DNA from: an uncultured bacterium
Lineage (GTDB): Bacteria; Bacillota; Clostridia; Oscillospirales; Butyricicoccaceae
Assembly: GCA_905215125.1 (NCBI GenBank)
Contig: CAJMOV010000070.1
Location: 1-8,554 of the forward strand
Direction: 5' to 3'
Length of the DNA stretch: 8,554 nt
In this document: piece by piece, positions 7,116 to 8,554 of the stretch
Numbering within the stretch: position 1 is the first letter of the stretch
How the letters are laid out: each line of letters begins with the position of its first letter
The notes under the pieces: model-generated
Databases searched by the model: none
Told to the model about the DNA's origin: nothing
What the model saw: only the letters and a program-made list of their open reading frames with translations
Position numbers and translations under genes: made by a program

Positions 7116-7961
7116 TCATTTCTTATGGGAAATCCCTATTTTTTGACTTCTGATAGCATGAAAGATGTACTGTTGAGCGATCCCGGCAGTTTCACCAAAA
7201 AGCCCGTCGGGAAAACCCTGCGGCCACAGCGCCTGCGCCTTTTTCATCCAGGTGTCCACCGGGAAGGCATCCAGCTTTTGCAGGCCGAATAACAGGACGC
7301 AGTCGGCAACCTTGCGCCCAACACCGTCAAATTGCATCAGCTGTGTCCGTGCATCGTCGGTAGACAGCCTTTTTAGCGCGGCAAAATCAAACCCGTCGGC
7401 CACTTTTTTTGCAGCGGAAAGTAGGTAGCGGGTACGATAGCCCGCCCGGACGGGAGAAAGGTCCTCAGGTGTACAAGCTGCCAGCGTTTGAGCTGAGGGG
7501 AAGGCGTAAAAGGTTTCTTTTCCCAGCATAACAGGCTGCCCCAGCTGGCGGCACAGAATATCCAGCATTTTGCGGATGCGAGGAATATTGCAGCACTGAG
7601 ACAGAATAAAAGCGCACAGCGTTTCCCACGGATCCTGCGCCAGCATATGCAGCCCGCGACAATAATGCACGGCTTGTGCCAAAATGGGATCGGTGCTCAA
7701 CGCGCGGCCAATGCTTTCATAGTCACGCTCCAAATCGAGATAATGCTTCCATATAGATTCGAATTCCTGTGCGGAAGCTTGCAGGCATAAATCTTCTCCG
7801 TCAGACCACAGCCTGATTGCACGGCCCCAGGCCACCCCCGCATATCCGCCTTCAGGATGGGGGAGAAAGCGAAAGCATTGCCCGTTTTCAAAGGTATTAT
7901 ACCCGGAAAAAGGCCCGCAGCCCGATACCCGTATATAACCGTCACACTGTATAACCGTCAA
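7116..7961 (-). CDS. ogg: 8-oxoguanine DNA glycosylase/AP lyase, OGG1 type (HhH-GPD)
   Basis: The 281-residue product fits the OGG1-like branch found in many Clostridia. The N-terminal domain (about 1-100) has the NGQCFRFLPHPEGGY segment typical of the OGG N domain. The HhH-GPD domain follows. FDGVGRKVADCVLLFGL carries the hairpin and the Schiff-base lysine K217, and DAFPVDTW carries the catalytic aspartate D236. GYRTRYL (174-180) and NIPRI (125-129) match segments that contact the base opposite the lesion. It excises 8-oxoG opposite C and nicks the strand. I chose TTG at 7961 over the longer ATG at 7991: AAAGGAGG (7976-7969) ends 7 bases before the TTG, and the ATG lies inside a probable -10 box. 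Oddity: where OGG1 has NNN before I-A-R, this protein has C123-C124-N125. The gene leads the - strand cluster, 91 bp before guaB, with no terminator between. Confidence 0.9.
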   Translation of the reverse strand: MTVIQCDGYIRVSGCGPFSGYNTFENGQCFRFLPHPEGGYAGVAWGRAIRLWSDGEDLCLQASAQEFESIWKHYLDLERDYESIGRALSTDPILAQAVHYCRGLHMLAQDPWETLCAFILSQCCNIPRIRKMLDILCRQLGQPVMLGKETFYAFPSAQTLAACTPEDLSPVRAGYRTRYLLSAAKKVADGFDFAALKRLSTDDARTQLMQFDGVGRKVADCVLLFGLQKLDAFPVDTWMKKAQALWPQGFPDGLFGETAGIAQQYIFHAIRSQKIGISHKK

Positions 7962-7968
7962 GCTGCAT

Positions 7969-7976
7969 CCTCCTTT
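7969..7976 (-). promoter_or_regulatory. Ribosome binding site that fixes the ogg start at TTG
   Basis: AAAGGAGG on the - strand is a near-perfect Shine-Dalgarno sequence, 7 bases before the TTG at 7961. It lies within the extra codons that the ATG start at 7991 would add, which argues against that start. Confidence 0.85.
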
Positions 7977-7986
7977 CACATATGCT

Positions 7987-8015
7987 ATCATACCGTGTTT
8001 GTATTCTCAATGCAA
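7987..8015 (-). promoter_or_regulatory. Probable ogg promoter
   Basis: On the - strand, TTGCAT (8015-8010) and TATGAT (7992-7987) are separated by 17 bases. The -10 is a 5/6 match and the -35 a 3/6 match. Transcription would start near 7980, just before the ribosome site, giving a leader of about 20 bases to the TTG. It is divergent from the tRNA promoter, with 28 bp between the two -35 boxes. Confidence 0.6.
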
Positions 8016-8043
8016 GAGGGCAAAGAAGATGGCAACATGTAAA

Positions 8044-8072
8044 TTGACGTCAAGATAAAAATGTGGTATAGT
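8044..8072 (+). promoter_or_regulatory. tRNA-Leu promoter
   Basis: TTGACG (8044-8049) and TATAGT (8067-8072) are each 5/6 matches with a 17-bp spacer. TGG directly before the -10 gives an extended -10. The start point near 8079 leaves a leader of about 9 bases before the mature tRNA 5' end. Confidence 0.87.
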
Positions 8073-8087
8073 ATGATTCGGTTTTAT

Positions 8088-8172
8088 GCGGGTATGGCGG
8101 AATTGGCAGACGTGCAGGATTTAGGTTCCTGTGCCGCAAGGCGTGTGGGTTCGACCCCCACTACCCGTACCA
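8088..8172 (+). tRNA. tRNA-Leu (anticodon UAG)
   Basis: An 85-nt cloverleaf with encoded CCA (8170-8172). The acceptor arm pairs GCGGGTA (8088-8094) with TACCCGT (8162-8168), with a G-U wobble at 1-72, followed by the leucine discriminator A73. The anticodon stem CAGGA/TCCTG encloses loop TTTAGGT with anticodon TAG (8122-8124), which reads CUA and other CUN codons. The variable arm is long (GCC-GCAA-GGC), as expected of class II tRNAs. The T arm is GTGGG/CCCAC with loop TTCGACC. It has its own promoter and terminator and so is a single-gene unit. Adjacent genes show no integrase or duplicated tRNA end. Confidence 0.97.
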
Positions 8173-8173
8173 G

Positions 8174-8204
8174 AAAAGGATGCGCTCAAGCGTATCCTTT
8201 TTTT
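8174..8204 (+). terminator. Intrinsic terminator of tRNA-Leu
   Basis: AAAAGGATGCGC (8174-8185) pairs with GCGTATCCTTTT (8190-8201) around loop TCAA, a 12-bp stem with one G-U pair. It is followed by T residues (seven in all, 8198-8204). It starts one base after the tRNA CCA end and insulates the marR promoter from tRNA transcription. Confidence 0.92.
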
Positions 8205-8211
8205 GTTAACG

Positions 8212-8240
8212 TTGACAAGGATATGAGAAAGGATTATAAT
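8212..8240 (+). promoter_or_regulatory. Consensus promoter of the MarR-family gene
   Basis: TTGACA (8212-8217) and TATAAT (8235-8240) are perfect consensus hexamers with a perfect 17-bp spacer. The expected start point is near 8247, inside the palindrome at 8240-8257. Such an unaided strong promoter is typical of one held down by a repressor. Confidence 0.9.
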
Positions 8241-8257
8241 TGTTGCACAAGCAACAA
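8240..8257. promoter_or_regulatory. Palindromic operator, probably bound by the adjacent MarR-type regulator
   Basis: TTGTTGC (8240-8246) and GCAACAA (8251-8257) are perfect inverted arms around ACAA, 18 bp in total. It shares its first base with the -10 box and covers the expected start point, so a bound dimer would block RNA polymerase. Size and symmetry suit MarR dimers. Two more GCAAC half-sites lie downstream at 8266-8270 and 8282-8286. Binding by this particular regulator is inferred from position. Confidence 0.75.
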
Positions 8258-8299
8258 ATGCGCACGCAACGAAATGAGCCAGCAACAGGGGGGAAAAGG

Positions 8300-8554
8300 A
8301 TGCGCCGTTACATCATGAGAAATATCAATACCATTTCACGCTGCGCCAGCCTGTATCGCGACGCCAAGCTGATGGAAACAGGGCTGAATGGCTACCAGGC
8401 ACCCTATGTACCGGAAATTTGTGCGGCGCCTGGAATTACACAGGAACAGCTTGCACAAAGGCTACATGTCAATCGCAGCAGCGTGACGCGGCAGCTTGCG
8501 CTGCTTGAAGAAAACGGCTTTATCTTACGCCGTCGAAATCAGGAGGATCGGCGT
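8300..8554 (+). CDS. MarR-family transcriptional regulator, N-terminal part (3' end outside the window)
   Basis: The frame is open from ATG 8300 to the window end, giving 85 codons. Residues 9-35 look like the first dimerisation helix (NINTISRCASLYRDAKLMETGL). Residues 46-75 form the winged helix-turn-helix: GITQEQLAQRLHVNRSSVTRQLALLEENGFI, with the recognition helix at about 58-70. The wing RRRNQEDRR (77-85) keeps the Asp-Arg pair typical of MarR proteins. The missing part should hold the rest of the wing and the C-terminal dimer helices. GGGGGG (8288-8293) is a ribosome site 6 bases before the ATG; the second in-frame ATG at 8315 has no site at good distance. MarR proteins are usually repressors released by small ligands or oxidants and often control themselves and a neighbouring transporter or enzyme, which would lie beyond this window. 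The ligand cannot be predicted. Confidence 0.9.
   Translation, partial: MRRYIMRNINTISRCASLYRDAKLMETGLNGYQAPYVPEICAAPGITQEQLAQRLHVNRSSVTRQLALLEENGFILRRRNQEDRR

Noticed and set aside
8088..8300. tRNA as an integration site of a mobile element
   Set aside because: No integrase, no direct repeat of the tRNA 3' end and no change in composition are seen within the window.
8061..8318. Open frame running through tRNA-Leu toward the MarR gene
   Set aside because: It reads through a clear tRNA, its terminator and a promoter, and is therefore non-coding.

Overview
The window looks like chromosomal core sequence from a low-to-mid-GC Gram-positive anaerobe, most likely class Clostridia (Bacillota). The evidence is the cell-division cluster order (yggS, sepF, yggT, divIVA, ileS), strong Shine-Dalgarno sites, TTG starts, consensus sigma-A type promoters and a tRNA with encoded CCA. 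I cannot place it to genus from the sequence alone.

Region 1 (1-4888, + strand) is the division-linked cluster. It starts inside the PLP-binding protein YggS. It continues with SepF (membrane anchor for FtsZ), the small membrane protein YggT, a DivIVA-family coiled-coil protein with a long charged tail, and isoleucyl-tRNA synthetase. Spacing is tight except for an 86-bp gap before yggT and a 68-bp gap before divIVA. The S4-domain gene ylmH, which sits between ylmG/yggT and divIVA in Bacillus-type clusters, is absent. A strong hairpin serving both strands closes the operon.

Region 2 (4892-8015, - strand) holds an OGG1-type 8-oxoguanine DNA glycosylase, then IMP dehydrogenase (guaB) with its own promoter, then a HAD phosphatase. 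The phosphatase starts at TTG, one codon after the guaB stop and in the same frame. The glycosylase start is better placed at a TTG (7961) than at the longer ATG, because a good ribosome site lies directly before the TTG and the ATG falls inside a probable -10 box.

Region 3 (8044-8554, + strand) has a tRNA-Leu(UAG) with its own promoter and terminator. A MarR-family regulator follows, cut by the window end. Its promoter is a perfect TTGACA-17-TATAAT, overlapped at the start site by an 18-bp palindrome that looks like an autoregulatory operator.

No gap above 300 bp lacks a gene; the longest non-coding stretch (7962-8299) is filled by the tRNA and regulatory sites. I found no mobile element, CRISPR array or defence system, and no convincing new system. 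The points most worth checking are the MarR operator, the start-site corrections, the guaB/HAD junction, the missing ylmH, and altered signature residues in IleRS and the glycosylase.
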